A stretch of DNA of 64,000 bases from Pseudoalteromonas sp. NC201 (GCF_002850255.1 NZ_CP022522.1:3223125-3287124), one strand, 5' to 3'. Shown: positions 46,539 through 56,392, numbered from the stretch's first letter. Program-made: numbers and translations. Notes: a model not told the origin generated them from the sequence alone.

Positions 46539-47690
46539 ATGGCTAAACATTTATTTACTTCTGAATCTGTTTCTGAGGGTCATCCGGATAAAATCGCCGA
46601 TCAGATCTCTGATGCGGTTCTAGATGCCATCCTTGAGCAAGATCCAAAAGCACGTGTTGCGTGTGAAACTTACGTTAAAACCGGTATGGTTATGGTTGGT
46701 GGTGAAATCACGACTAGCGCTTGGGTTGATATCGAGGAATTAACTCGTAAGACCGTGCGTGAAATTGGTTACACACATTCAGACATGGGCTTTGACGCTG
46801 ATTCATGTGCAATCCTTAACACGATTGGTAAACAATCACCTGATATCAACCAAGGTGTTGACCGTACTCGTCCAGAAGAGCAAGGTGCTGGTGACCAAGG
46901 CCTAATGTTTGGTTACGCGTGTAACGAAACTGACGTACTTATGCCTGCGCCTATCACTTACTCACACCGTCTAGTTCAGCGCCAAGCGCAAGTTCGTAAA
47001 GACGGCACGCTACCTTGGTTACGTCCAGACGCTAAGTCTCAGGTAACATTCGCGTACGAAAACGGTAAAGCAGTAGGTATCGACGCGGTCGTATTATCTA
47101 CACAGCACTGTGATTCGGTATCACAAGCTGACCTTGTAGAAGCGGTGATGGAAACTATCATCAAGCCTACACTACCTGCAGAGCTTATCACTGAAGCAAC
47201 TAAGTTCTTCATCAACCCAACTGGCCGTTTCGTTATCGGTGGTCCTATGGGTGACTGTGGTCTAACTGGTCGTAAAATCATTGTAGATACATACGGCGGT
47301 ATGGCACGTCACGGTGGTGGTGCATTCTCAGGTAAAGATCCATCAAAAGTTGACCGTTCTGCTGCTTACGCAGCGCGTTACGTTGCAAAGAACATTGTTG
47401 CCGCTGGCCTTGCTGACAAGTGTGAGATCCAAGTGTCTTACGCAATCGGTGTTGCTGAGCCTACTTCTATCAGCGTAGAAACTTTCGGTACAGCTAAGCT
47501 TGATGAGTCGCGTTTGATCGAACTTATCCGCGAGCACTTCGACTTACGCCCTTACGGTCTAATCACTATGCTAGACCTTGAGCGTCCAATTTATCAGCCT
47601 ACTGCTGCTTACGGCCACTTTGGTCGTGAAGAGTTCCCTTGGGAAGCAACAGATAAAGCTGACGCACTACGTGCGGCTGCAGGCCTATAA
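46539..47690 (+). CDS. metK: S-adenosylmethionine synthetase
   Basis: Makes S-adenosylmethionine from methionine and ATP. I use ATG 46539 ([22 protein letters not shown]), the universal family start, giving 383 residues; the frame is open to GTG 46524. Signatures [12 protein letters not shown] and [16 protein letters not shown] (the phosphate loop) are intact. No Shine-Dalgarno stands out. Codon choice is strongly biased, as in highly expressed genes. Terminator follows directly. Confidence 0.97.
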   Translation: MAKHLFTSESVSEGHPDKIADQISDAVLDAILEQDPKARVACETYVKTGMVMVGGEITTSAWVDIEELTRKTVREIGYTHSDMGFDADSCAILNTIGKQSPDINQGVDRTRPEEQGAGDQGLMFGYACNETDVLMPAPITYSHRLVQRQAQVRKDGTLPWLRPDAKSQVTFAYENGKAVGIDAVVLSTQHCDSVSQADLVEAVMETIIKPTLPAELITEATKFFINPTGRFVIGGPMGDCGLTGRKIIVDTYGGMARHGGGAFSGKDPSKVDRSAAYAARYVAKNIVAAGLADKCEIQVSYAIGVAEPTSISVETFGTAKLDESRLIELIREHFDLRPYGLITMLDLERPIYQPTAAYGHFGREEFPWEATDKADALRAAAGL

Positions 47691-47708
47691 TCCCCTGCAG
47701 CAAAAAGT

Positions 47709-47735
47709 AAAAAAGGCGCCAAGTGCGCCTTTTTT
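47709..47735 (+). terminator. Rho-independent terminator after metK
   Basis: AAAAAAGGCGC and GCGCCTTTTTT pair around CAAGT; A and T tracts on both sides. Confidence 0.85.
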
Positions 47736-47754
47736 AATGCCTGTGGATAATCCC

Positions 47755-48600
47755 CTATCCGATAAATACTTCATCGACATCATCTTTTAAGTTTTGATAC
47801 TCATCTTCATGCAAATTAAGCTCAATCATCACCTTATCTTTAAATAGATACCAATCTGCTGCGCTTCTAAAGTGTTTTGCTTCAAAACAGAGGTTTTCAG
47901 CCAGTTTAAGTGCCGCAAAGGTTTGCACATGCTGCGCATCTTTTTGCTCTTCAAGATAGCTAACGTCATGGTGGCGCAAAATCATCTGGCATATTTCTTT
48001 AGGTAAGTGCCAAGACGTCGCAAGAAAGTAGCCTATCACAGTGTGAGGCACTGGATACTTTTGCTGCTCGTAGTAAATAAGCGTTTGCTCAGGTCGCTCT
48101 ATAGACTGCTTTATTACCTCAGCGTAGTCAGGATATTTTACGGCCATTGCTGGGATCCCGGCATCATGAAACAGTCCGAGCAGCTGCAAATTCTCCATGG
48201 GTAATGACGCCTTCAAATGATGTCCAACCACCATCGCCGCTTTTGAAATATCCGCAGCGTTATCCCAAAACTGCTGCAGTGAAATACAGCACTTTGACTG
48301 CTCAAACGCATTTTTAAGCAAATACCCAGTCACTAGCTGCGTAATACAGTTAACGCCCAAAAACATCACTGCTTGTTTTATATCTGTGATTGTACGGGCA
48401 AGACCATAAGCGGGTGAATTAATTACCTTTAACACCGCAGCTGACGCACCAACATCCGCCGCAATAATCTCCGCCACGGTAAATAACTCAGGCTCCGGTT
48501 GTGATAATTCATTTTGTAAGGCTTGTAATATTTCAGGCTTAGCAGGTAAGTTAAATCCGCCGCGCAAATCATTCAGCACTTTATCGTCAATATCGATCAT
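47755..48600 (-). CDS. HDOD-domain protein
   Basis: A 281-residue protein made up of one HDOD domain, a catalytically degenerate relative of HD phosphohydrolases used in signalling. Typical parts: VAEIIAADVGASAAVLKVINSPAYGLARTITDIKQAVMFLGVN, AMVVGHH, LLGLFHDAGIPAM and the C-terminal ICQMILRHHDVSYLEEQ. No receiver or kinase domain is attached, so its input is unknown. In this order relatives often sit in regulators of motility or surface behaviour. Monocistronic. Confidence 0.88.
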   Translation of the reverse strand: MIDIDDKVLNDLRGGFNLPAKPEILQALQNELSQPEPELFTVAEIIAADVGASAAVLKVINSPAYGLARTITDIKQAVMFLGVNCITQLVTGYLLKNAFEQSKCCISLQQFWDNAADISKAAMVVGHHLKASLPMENLQLLGLFHDAGIPAMAVKYPDYAEVIKQSIERPEQTLIYYEQQKYPVPHTVIGYFLATSWHLPKEICQMILRHHDVSYLEEQKDAQHVQTFAALKLAENLCFEAKHFRSAADWYLFKDKVMIELNLHEDEYQNLKDDVDEVFIG

Positions 48601-48682
48601 TGGGCTACCTCAGAATTGATACACCCAAGTTTAGTTCATCACCTGATATTTGCAGTATTGATTGTAATGAAGTGGTACAAAA

Positions 48683-48703
48683 AAGCGGGATAAAACCCCG
48701 CTT
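48683..48703 (-). terminator. terminator hairpin after ygiF
   Basis: AAGCGGG and CCCGCTT pair around ATAAAAC, eight bases past the ygiF stop on the minus strand, with a T-run next to it. Confidence 0.7.
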
Positions 48704-48710
48704 AATCTGG

Positions 48711-50231
48711 TTAGAACCAATATGGTTCGCTATGCATGGAAGACTGTCGACTTTGCTCCATAGCACTTATCAAAAAGTCTGATTTTTGCTTAAGCCATGC
48801 CTGCACTTCTTGCAGTTCGTCTGCGTTTTGGCTTTGGCAAAGCTGATATAAATACGCCAGTGTTTCTAGCTCATAAATACCATAAACGATATCAATCCAA
48901 GGCGTTCTAAACGCTTTGCGCGCTTCTTTATCGTAAAGCTTGCCCAGACAGTTACCGCTTAGTAGCGTGTTTTCTAACTTTATTCTCACATGTAAATAAT
49001 CTTTTTCAGAAAGCGATTTATCCTGTGGAAGCAAGTTTTTCAACTCTTGCCAGTCTTTATCAAATAATTGGCTTGCGATTTCTGTGACAGGTAGCTCTGC
49101 TGCACTCAGTGCTTTTTGATCCCAGTTTTTACGCCACGCTCTATCAACCAGCCAGCGAGTAAGTGAAAGGATCAAACGGTTATAGCGGGTGCAATGAAAT
49201 AAATCTTCAATGTCCGTCGGTGTCGGCTGAACATCTTGCAAATCGGTAATGACCTGCGCCAACTCGGGAAACTGATTAAGTTTCTTATGATAAGCATGAC
49301 GCTTTGAGGTATAGGTTTTTAAATGAATTGCATTTTCGACCCAGGCAAGTTCTGACAACAACCATTTTAATTCGTTACGAATACTCTCAGTCGAGCTTTT
49401 ATCAACGATGTCATCGAACAACCAAAACGCGTGGCGGATAAGCGAGACTCCATCAATAACACGTTTTAATGTCTTGAGACTTGGTTTATTAAAATAACAC
49501 TGCTCATGCTTCTGGACGAACTGAATACCATAACTGACTGTCGCAATTAGCGCTTGTTCTTGCGTTACCTGAGATTTGAGCGGTACAAACCCTATAAACT
49601 TATTTGGTTTTAGAGGCTTATCATCGGCAATTCGATACCCTCTGGCGGCCTTTGAGTAAAGTCCCAAACGCATACCAGCCTGTTTAATTAGGTGATCGGC
49701 TAATAAGAAAAGATCTTCTTTGTTTCCCTCAATCAGCTCTATTTCAAGCTCATTGATTAGCTCCATCTTCCCTTGGGCTGCTATTTCCCCTTTATCCAAC
49801 ACGACTTCGATTTTGGTTCCTGAATCCGTTTCGATTAACCAAGTTCGACGAATGAAATTCGTACTGAAGATCGGGAATATGTTTTCTGCGATAGACTCAA
49901 GTTGCATGCCGTGAGGCCAAATATTCGCGTCAAACGCTAACAAGTCAGGACGTCCTGATTGAATAGGTAAATTGTACTCAGGTCGTTGATGTAACCCTCC
50001 TACAACTTCTCCCGCAAGCTTAATCGTTTGCTCGCATTCATCATTGCAACAACGCGTTCTTAGGCCGATATCTAGCGCACGCAATTCACGATTTGGCGTG
50101 TCAAAGTAGGCGTTAGTTAAGTTTTTAGCAGGCTTGTTAGTGACCGTTTTTGCAAACTGTGTGATGAGTGCAGGGATCAGCGGAACTTCATTATCTGAAA
50201 CCAAAAATTTCAGTTCTATTTCAGTGTCCAT
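48711..50231 (-). CDS. ygiF: CYTH-CHAD inorganic triphosphatase
   Basis: A 506-residue protein with an N-terminal CYTH tunnel domain (EIELKFLV, the ExExK motif at residues 4-8; then NAYFDTPNRELRALDIGLRTR and KIEVVLDKGEI) and a C-terminal all-helical CHAD domain (about 225-500) rich in conserved His and Arg. E. coli YgiF hydrolyses inorganic triphosphate; the CHAD part binds polyphosphate in related proteins. It diverges from ygiM, its usual genomic neighbour. Confidence 0.9.
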   Translation of the reverse strand: MDTEIELKFLVSDNEVPLIPALITQFAKTVTNKPAKNLTNAYFDTPNRELRALDIGLRTRCCNDECEQTIKLAGEVVGGLHQRPEYNLPIQSGRPDLLAFDANIWPHGMQLESIAENIFPIFSTNFIRRTWLIETDSGTKIEVVLDKGEIAAQGKMELINELEIELIEGNKEDLFLLADHLIKQAGMRLGLYSKAARGYRIADDKPLKPNKFIGFVPLKSQVTQEQALIATVSYGIQFVQKHEQCYFNKPSLKTLKRVIDGVSLIRHAFWLFDDIVDKSSTESIRNELKWLLSELAWVENAIHLKTYTSKRHAYHKKLNQFPELAQVITDLQDVQPTPTDIEDLFHCTRYNRLILSLTRWLVDRAWRKNWDQKALSAAELPVTEIASQLFDKDWQELKNLLPQDKSLSEKDYLHVRIKLENTLLSGNCLGKLYDKEARKAFRTPWIDIVYGIYELETLAYLYQLCQSQNADELQEVQAWLKQKSDFLISAMEQSRQSSMHSEPYWF

Positions 50232-50529
50232 TAGGGCAGTGTTTTACCTATTTGTCTAAGGGAGGATCAAAATATACAAAGGAGGCTAAGTTTGCAATCT
50301 TTTTATCCGATGAGAAGTGCACCAAATATGCGCTAAATCAATAGATAGTCGGGCTAATTTCGCTGAACGTCAGCGGATTAATAACACCGAATCATTGCGT
50401 TAAATGCTGCAATTTTCATTATGTAATCAATTATTTCGCGCCATTCAAAATAAACAAAGCCTTGCTATTAGGCCGCGAAATCCCTACTATTTTGTAAACT
50501 TTACGACCCAAAGAATAAAAGGCCCACGC

Positions 50530-51141
50530 ATGTTCAACTTTAAGCAATTTATCATTGCGAGCCTGCTCTTCACCAGCTTTATAAGCTTTGCCGAAGAGCC
50601 AGACGAAAATAGCACAGTAAACACGGCAACACCAAACGGCTATATTAGTGACAATCTTTTTATTTTCATGCATACAGGTCCAAGTAAAAATTATCGAATT
50701 TTAGGTTCTGTTGATGCTGGTACGCCAATCACTATTTTGAGTGGCGCTAATGACGAGTTTGTCCAAATTAAAGACGACAAAGCAAGAGAAGGTTGGGTAG
50801 AAAGTAAATTTGTCACCACGGAGCCAGGTTTAAAGCAACAATTAGAGGCGGTTAACCAAACCTTGGTGGAAACCCAAGAGGCGCTGAACGACGCCCAGCA
50901 GCAGCTTCCAATGCTGCAGCAAAACAATACCAATTTGCTAGCTGAAAATGCTTCACTTCAAGACACTATTTCAGGGCTTGAAAAGCAACTACAAGATGAG
51001 CGTTTAGCACAGCAGCAAAAAGTCCAAAAAGAGCAACACCAGTTGCTCACTTACGGTGGCATCATCGGGATCAGTGGCATTATTATCGGTGTGATCCTGA
51101 CGCTATTTTTATCTCGTAGAAAGCGTTACGACGGCTGGTAA
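50530..51141 (+). CDS. ygiM: SH3-domain membrane protein YgiM (TIGR04211)
   Basis: 203 residues from ATG 50530 (MFNFKQFIIASLLFTSFISFA), which gives a proper signal peptide; the longer frame from 50404 does not. After cleavage comes a bacterial SH3 domain (YISDNLFIFMHTGPSKNYRILGSVDAGTPI to REGWVESKFVT), a coiled coil (about 105-170) and a C-terminal membrane helix (LTYGGIIGISGIIIGVILTLFLS) with basic end RRKRYDGW. So it is tethered to the inner membrane with the SH3 domain in the periplasm. Divergent ygiF as in other gammaproteobacteria. Confidence 0.9.
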   Translation: MFNFKQFIIASLLFTSFISFAEEPDENSTVNTATPNGYISDNLFIFMHTGPSKNYRILGSVDAGTPITILSGANDEFVQIKDDKAREGWVESKFVTTEPGLKQQLEAVNQTLVETQEALNDAQQQLPMLQQNNTNLLAENASLQDTISGLEKQLQDERLAQQQKVQKEQHQLLTYGGIIGISGIIIGVILTLFLSRRKRYDGW

Positions 51142-51213
51142 GTGGTTATATACCTATTGAGGTTAGATAACTTCGTCACTGACGGTTCATCTAAACTCTC
51201 TTGTCAAAATTGA

Positions 51214-51239
51214 TGGGGTGAATTGCTCAATTCGCCCCA
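51214..51239. terminator. inverted repeat between ygiM and the barrel gene
   Basis: TGGGGTGAATT pairs with AATTCGCCCCA around GCTC, with one mismatch, between two convergent genes. Confidence 0.6.
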
Positions 51240-51290
51240 CTCTAAATACAGTTCTGAAAATAACCTTTCTCTACTATGAATATCAGCGTA

Positions 51291-51953
51291 TTAAAAAGCC
51301 CAACCAAGTAACATGGATATATCGTGCAAATTATGCTCATATTGAACTACGCCTGTGTAGTCATATTCTTTTGATTCTTTAATATTCAAAAGAGAGTATT
51401 CCAAACCAACATAGAGATTATCTGTTAGTCGATACTCAACACCTATCGAGGTATAAATATCATTACCGCTATCACCTGAACTAGTGCTGCCTGTAGGAAC
51501 CAATTGTGCAGGGATCACATCTTTGTATTGCCAATGTGCCATTCCAACTCTTATATTTGCATTAATATTGGTAGACACCTCAATCTCTCCCTTAATCCCC
51601 AACCTCAGAGATTCGGTATCAATAGGAAACCTGACTCGATATGAGTAGTCATATGGGTTTTGATAGATTCCAGAGAGTGTGTTAGAAACGTGAACGGAAT
51701 ATTCAGCTAGTGACTCACCATGAAAATGCTGTGCGATTTCAAGAGCTAAATGATCTGTAAGCCCAACACCGAGCCTCAGCCCCCATGAATCAGAATTAGC
51801 GGATGACGCACGCCTATATCCTAAATCAGATTCTTGCTCGGCATAAAATTCATTATTGGCTTTACCAAAAAGTACTTCTGAAAATATGGCAATATCAGCC
51901 TTCGCGTACATAGGCAACGATAGTACTGCCAGTCCAAATAATTGTTTTTTCAT
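51291..51953 (-). CDS. small outer-membrane beta-barrel protein
   Basis: 220 residues from ATG 51953 (MKKQLFGLAVLSLPMYAKA signal peptide, cleaved before DIA). The mature chain alternates polar and aromatic residues in about eight to ten strands (SWGLRLGVGLTDHLALEIAQ, NINANIRVGMAHWQY, IYTSIGVEYRLTDNLYVGLEYS) and ends LLGWAF with terminal Phe, as OmpA/OmpW-type eight-stranded barrels do. No periplasmic domain. Function unknown; an opacity/OmpW-like role is only a guess. A terminator follows. Confidence 0.75.
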   Translation of the reverse strand: MKKQLFGLAVLSLPMYAKADIAIFSEVLFGKANNEFYAEQESDLGYRRASSANSDSWGLRLGVGLTDHLALEIAQHFHGESLAEYSVHVSNTLSGIYQNPYDYSYRVRFPIDTESLRLGIKGEIEVSTNINANIRVGMAHWQYKDVIPAQLVPTGSTSSGDSGNDIYTSIGVEYRLTDNLYVGLEYSLLNIKESKEYDYTGVVQYEHNLHDISMLLGWAF

Positions 51954-52110
51954 TATCACATCAGTGTTTAAAGATTAAAAAGGAAGCAATATTTAGTTTG
52001 AAATATTGAAGAGAAAAGCGGGAGGAAGTATACACAGAATATAAAAAATTTAAACAAGGCGTATGATTGAAAGTTTGGAGATACTTTTTAACTTAAAAAT
52101 ATCAAAAATA

Positions 52111-52139
52111 AATAAAGGCCGGAAAATTCGGCCTTTATT
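52111..52139 (-). terminator. terminator after the AGCS symporter gene
   Basis: AATAAAGGCCG and CGGCCTTTATT pair around AAAATT; symmetrical A/T tracts, 19 bases beyond the symporter stop. Confidence 0.8.
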
Positions 52140-52157
52140 TATTCCATCTAAAACGTA

Positions 52158-53588
52158 TTAGGCTGAACTCTTCGCATTAATATTACCCCAAATGCCAGAC
52201 TCAGTAACTCCTTGCACTTTGACCTTATCGACTTCGAATACAGGTTCTTTCCCTTTTGCTCTTTGCAGATGATAATCGGCCGTAACCGCCAAGATAGTGG
52301 GTGTAAGGCGCACGATGGCAGTAACATTCACCACCGTCATTAAACCCAATGCGATGTCGGCAAGATCCCATACCTGTTTTAGCGTTGCCGAAGCGCCCCA
52401 CAACATCATAGACAAGTAGCATGCGGTATAAATTGAACGGCCAACTTTATTGTCCAGATGGAATAAGTGTAAGTTACTTTCAGCATAGGCGTAATTAGCC
52501 ACTACAGAGGTGAAAGCAAACAAAGTGATCGCCGCCGCGACAAAGTACACGCCCCCAGTTGCTAAATGCGCGGTCATCGCAGATTGCGTCAGCCGTATGC
52601 CTTCCATCTCACTGCCAATATCTATATCTGCCAATAGAATTATGACAGCAGTACAACTACACAACACGATGGTATCAAAGAATACGCCTAGCATTTGGAT
52701 ATAACCTTGGGTCACGGGGTGATTGGGAATTGGTGACGCACTGGCCGATGCGTGCGGCACACTACCCGCTCCCGCCTCGTTAGAATAGAGCCCACGCTGA
52801 ATACCATTTTTGATAGCTGCGCCAAGTGCGCCTGCGCCCGCTTCTTGCAAGCCAAAAGCTGAAAGCAAAATATCTTTGATCATGGCAGGGACTTGAGAGT
52901 AATTCATCACGGTAATAATAATGGCCGCAAGGACAAAGACTAATCCCATTACTGGCACTACCTTTTCAGCAAATCGTGCAATCGCTTTGAAGCCACCAAG
53001 AATAATAGAGCCGGCAAGGACTGTGATCACAATACCTGAATATAAGGTTGGAATATCAAACGCATTATTGAGCGCATCGGTGATGGTATTGGTTTGCATC
53101 GCGCTAAAGGTAAATCCATATCCCAAAAACAAGCAAAAGGCGAAGCATACTGCAAACGCCCGACTTCCCAATCCCATGTGAATATAATAAGCAGGACCAC
53201 CTCTAAACTCACCTTGGCTATCTCGCACTTTATAGACTTGCCCAAGTACACTTTCGGCAAAGCCTGTTGCCATCCCCAAAATGGCTATCATCCACATCCA
53301 AAATATCGCACCACTGCCACCAAGAGAAATAGCAACCGCAACACCTGCTAGGTTACCGGTTCCAACTCGAGCTGATAACCCCGTGCATAACGCTTGAAAT
53401 GAACTGATTGTATTGTCATCACCCTGACTGCTACCTCGTAACAGACTAAACATGTGGCGAAACTTTACAACTTGTATCCCTCGCAAAAGAATAGTGAACC
53501 AAAACCCTGCAAATAGCAGGATATAAATAAGTATCTGGCCTTCTCCCCATAAGAGCCCATTAATACTCTTAACTGCACTTTCAAACAT
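52158..53588 (-). CDS. alanine/glycine:cation symporter (AGCS family)
   Basis: Sodium- or proton-coupled amino-acid importer, 476 residues with about eleven membrane spans. The AGCS signatures are clear: SSFQALCTGLSARVGTGNLAGVAVAISLGGSGAIFWMW, GQVYKVRDSQGEFRGGPAYYIHMGLG and GIQRGLYSNEAGAGSVPHASASA. Substrates in the family are Ala, Gly and sometimes D-Ala or Gln. It lies downstream of ctlX on the same strand, separated only by a 41-base hairpin of MITE origin, so the two may form an amino-acid use unit under the Lrp-type regulator. Confidence 0.92.
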   Translation of the reverse strand: MFESAVKSINGLLWGEGQILIYILLFAGFWFTILLRGIQVVKFRHMFSLLRGSSQGDDNTISSFQALCTGLSARVGTGNLAGVAVAISLGGSGAIFWMWMIAILGMATGFAESVLGQVYKVRDSQGEFRGGPAYYIHMGLGSRAFAVCFAFCLFLGYGFTFSAMQTNTITDALNNAFDIPTLYSGIVITVLAGSIILGGFKAIARFAEKVVPVMGLVFVLAAIIITVMNYSQVPAMIKDILLSAFGLQEAGAGALGAAIKNGIQRGLYSNEAGAGSVPHASASASPIPNHPVTQGYIQMLGVFFDTIVLCSCTAVIILLADIDIGSEMEGIRLTQSAMTAHLATGGVYFVAAAITLFAFTSVVANYAYAESNLHLFHLDNKVGRSIYTACYLSMMLWGASATLKQVWDLADIALGLMTVVNVTAIVRLTPTILAVTADYHLQRAKGKEPVFEVDKVKVQGVTESGIWGNINAKSSA

Positions 53589-53623
53589 AGGCGGTTCCTG
53601 TTTTATTATTATTTGCCGTTTAT

Positions 53624-53664
53624 CTAGGGCCTGTTGACCTTCTTGAAGGATAAACAGGCCCTAG
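53624..53664. repeat. minimal palindromic copy of the CTAGGGC MITE
   Basis: CTAGGGCCTGTTGACCTT (53624-53641) and its near-complement AAGGATAAACAGGCCCTAG (53646-53664) lie four bases apart. These are the two terminal repeats of the element found whole at 63471-63739, with the interior gone. It sits in the 82 bases between ctlX and the symporter gene and would form a long RNA hairpin there, possibly reducing read-through. Confidence 0.65.
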
Positions 53665-53670
53665 TATTAT

Positions 53671-54582
53671 TTAACGGTTATTTAAATGGACTCCAGCAAT
53701 CATACAACGCACCGAGCCACCTGCGGCTTCAATTGTCGGTATATCGATAGCAACTAGCTTAGCTGACTTTTCAATGACAGCAATTTGCTCAGGCAACAAC
53801 GCCTGATAAGCCGTTGTGGAAAGCGCAAGTATGCGTCCCATACTGCCTTGTAGCTCAATCGCGTTGCCGCAAAAATGTTGGATCTGCTGATAAGATAGCG
53901 CAATCAGGGTATGGCCGCTTTGCGTAAAACGATTAATAAGCTGTGCCCGCTGATATTCTGGCACCATATCTAGGCATATCATGGCGAAATCAGTGGCGAC
54001 ACACATTAAGACATTGGTGTGATAAACAGGCACTTCATTCTTATCATAGGCATTAAATATCTCCGCCTCTAGTCCCAACTGCTCGCAAACTTGATTAACT
54101 AACACGGCGTTAGTGCGCTTGGATTCTACCGCATAGGCCACTTTTTCTTGATGATCGATAACCATAGAGCCGGTGCCTTCAAGGAATATTTCTTCTGCGG
54201 TTAGATGACTATAATCATTGATGTTTGTCACCTGATAGTGAGCACTCAGAAAATCGATAATATCGCGACGGATCTCCAATCGTCGATTCAAGGCGTACAT
54301 AGGATAAATCGTTAACTGACCATCGCTATGCGTCGAAAACCAGTTATTTGGAAAGACCGAGTCTGGCGTGTCTGTGGAGGTATCTTCAAATAAGTGCACT
54401 TTCACGCCAGCCAACTCTAACGCTTGCACGGCGTTACTGACCTCAACATAGGCTCTGTTGTTAGGGTTGTTTTCACTGCATACTTGCTGAAATGCGTTAT
54501 CTTGCATGGTTTGCGGGTTCGAAGTGAAATGGTGTGGGCGGATCATCACCACCGCTCGTGGTGCTTGAAATATCGTTGTCAT
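53671..54582 (-). CDS. ctlX: citrulline hydrolase CtlX (amidinotransferase/deiminase fold)
   Basis: A 303-residue guanidino-group-modifying enzyme close to CtlX, which hydrolyses citrulline to ornithine, ammonia and CO2. Start taken at ATG 54582 (MTTIFQAPRAVVMIRP); the upstream 30 codons are not protein-like. The fold's active-site parts are there: DSVFPNNW (74-81), EGTGSMVID (135-143), His188 (VYHTNVLM) and nucleophile Cys293 (GGSVRCMIAGVHL). Divergent from an Lrp-type regulator and upstream of an AGCS transporter, which fits amino-acid catabolism. Confidence 0.85.
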   Translation of the reverse strand: MTTIFQAPRAVVMIRPHHFTSNPQTMQDNAFQQVCSENNPNNRAYVEVSNAVQALELAGVKVHLFEDTSTDTPDSVFPNNWFSTHSDGQLTIYPMYALNRRLEIRRDIIDFLSAHYQVTNINDYSHLTAEEIFLEGTGSMVIDHQEKVAYAVESKRTNAVLVNQVCEQLGLEAEIFNAYDKNEVPVYHTNVLMCVATDFAMICLDMVPEYQRAQLINRFTQSGHTLIALSYQQIQHFCGNAIELQGSMGRILALSTTAYQALLPEQIAVIEKSAKLVAIDIPTIEAAGGSVRCMIAGVHLNNR

Positions 54583-54750
54583 ACTGCACTCATTATTTGA
54601 TTTGGGCGTTGTCTTACACAATATCAGTGTAACCACACCATAAGACGATTTAAATGCCAAAATCTTATACAATTAGTGCAATTTTCTATCACTTTGCTAA
54701 GTTGAATTATACAAATAGACTAATCATGACAAAAACCACAAAGCTGTACT

Positions 54751-55182
54751 ATGACTCCTTACTTATATGATGCGCTTGACAAAGCCTTGATTGCTGAATT
54801 GCGCAAAGATGGCCGAGCAGCCATTTCAACTTTAGCCACTACGCTCGATGTGTCTCGCGGAACCGTACAAAACCGTTTAGATAGACTCATTTCCAGTGGT
54901 GCAATTCTAGGCTTTACAGTGCGGGTTCATGAATATATCGAGTCCGAGCTGGTGCGCGCTATCATGATGATAGAAGTGATCGGTAAATCCACTACTCAAG
55001 TGATCAATGCACTGCGTGGGATCCCCGAACTCAGTAAAATTCATACCACGAACGGGGCATGGGATTTAATCGCTGAAGTGCAAGCTGCTAACCTCAGTAA
55101 ATTCGATGGTGTACTGAGGCAAGTTCGAGAGATTGATGGCATTTTAAATAGTGAAACCAGTATTTTGCTATCAAGTACGTAA
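54751..55182 (+). CDS. Lrp/AsnC-family transcriptional regulator
   Basis: A 143-residue feast/famine regulator: N-terminal winged HTH (LDKALIAELRKDGRAAISTLATTLDVSRGTVQNRLDRLISSGAILGFTVRV) and C-terminal RAM effector-binding domain ending VREIDGILNSETSILLSS. It is divergent from ctlX with 168 bases between starts, so it most likely controls ctlX and perhaps the symporter in response to an amino acid. No stop-to-start neighbour on its own strand. Confidence 0.9.
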   Translation: MTPYLYDALDKALIAELRKDGRAAISTLATTLDVSRGTVQNRLDRLISSGAILGFTVRVHEYIESELVRAIMMIEVIGKSTTQVINALRGIPELSKIHTTNGAWDLIAEVQAANLSKFDGVLRQVREIDGILNSETSILLSST

Positions 55183-55282
55183 AGCTCGATAGCGTTGTTT
55201 ATCTAGATTAGGGTGATGAGTCGACAGTCCGAAATAATCTAAATCAGCCATGACACATTTCAACACTTAACCTAATTTACTG

Positions 55283-56392
55283 CTAAATTATATTGTCCCC
55301 TTCTTCTGGGCTTCGAGCGCGCTCTGCTTGCTCTCTGATCTCATCCGCATCGCTACTCACATCGTCAATATCCGCATCTACTGCACTTGCTGTGGTTTTG
55401 TTCTTTTGTTTCACAGGCGTTCTGCTACTCGAATTACTGGTCGCTTCTTTGTTTACTCCTTGTGTTTCAGTATTCGCAGCTATGATTATCCGCTCTCTAG
55501 CATCATCAGGCATGCTTATACCGTGTTCTGTAAAGCAATTAACGGTTTCTCGCATGAGTTGAGACGCCACTTTGATCGGGCTATGTTGTTCGCTATTGAC
55601 CCAAAAATAAATAGTAAGATTGATAGTCGCGGAGCCTAAGGCTTCAAGTAGAACCTGAGGTGGCGGGTCGTTTAAAACCGCACTTTGCTCTTTAAGTAAG
55701 TCAATTGCAATTTGCTGCGTCAGGCGAATATCGTTGTCATAGCCAATACCAATCTTAAAGTGTCCACGTGTTTTGGGGTTGGCAGTAAAGTTTTTAATTA
55801 CATTCTTGTAGACGGTAGCATTGGGTATTTGAATGTGATTACCATCGTAATCAACTAAGGTGGTTGCGCGGGCGGTGACTTTTTTAACGATCCCCAAACG
55901 GTTATCCACTTCAATAACGTCATCAATTCTAAACGGGCGTTGGACACTAATTAGCATACTCGAAATAAAGTTCTCGGCGATATCACGAAACGCAAACCCA
56001 AGAATAAGACCGACAAGCCCAGTACCACTCATTACTGCGACGGCAAACTCACTTAACCCGGCCAAGCGCAAAAAGATATAAATACCAAAAAATATGACTA
56101 ACACACTGATAAAACGGCGAGTGACGAGATGTAATAATCGACTTTTACTGACATAACCTATGGGTTTAATCAAAAGATAAGAGATTGGCCGTGCTAAATA
56201 ATAACAAAGCACAATAACCACAATTCCCAACACCAAAGCAGGTAATAATTGCCATGCGGTTTGTAAAAAGTGCACAACCTGTGCGCTTAAACTTAGCGTA
56301 TCTGATGTGCTCACGGCCTCAGTCACTTCGCGAGAAGCTGCCGCCTGAATCATATTAGTCATTTGATTTTTAATAAGATTATTGATTTCCAT
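55283..56392 (-). CDS. MscS-family mechanosensitive channel
   Basis: Small-conductance mechanosensitive ion channel, 369 residues. Three membrane helices are predicted: about 45-67 (LLPALVLGIVVIVLCYYLARP), 90-110 (RRFISVLVIFFGIYIFLRLAG) and the pore helix TM3 at 113-140 with the Gly/Ala packing FAVAVMSGTGLVGLILGFAFRDIAENFISSMLI. The beta domain (RPFRIDDVIEVDNRLGIVKKVTARATTLVDYDGNHIQIPN) follows. The last 60 residues form an unusual acidic, low-complexity tail (VDADIDDVSSDADEIREQAE) not found in E. coli MscS. Divergent from yihY. Confidence 0.9.
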   Translation of the reverse strand: MEINNLIKNQMTNMIQAAASREVTEAVSTSDTLSLSAQVVHFLQTAWQLLPALVLGIVVIVLCYYLARPISYLLIKPIGYVSKSRLLHLVTRRFISVLVIFFGIYIFLRLAGLSEFAVAVMSGTGLVGLILGFAFRDIAENFISSMLISVQRPFRIDDVIEVDNRLGIVKKVTARATTLVDYDGNHIQIPNATVYKNVIKNFTANPKTRGHFKIGIGYDNDIRLTQQIAIDLLKEQSAVLNDPPPQVLLEALGSATINLTIYFWVNSEQHSPIKVASQLMRETVNCFTEHGISMPDDARERIIIAANTETQGVNKEATSNSSSRTPVKQKNKTTASAVDADIDDVSSDADEIREQAERARSPEEGDNII

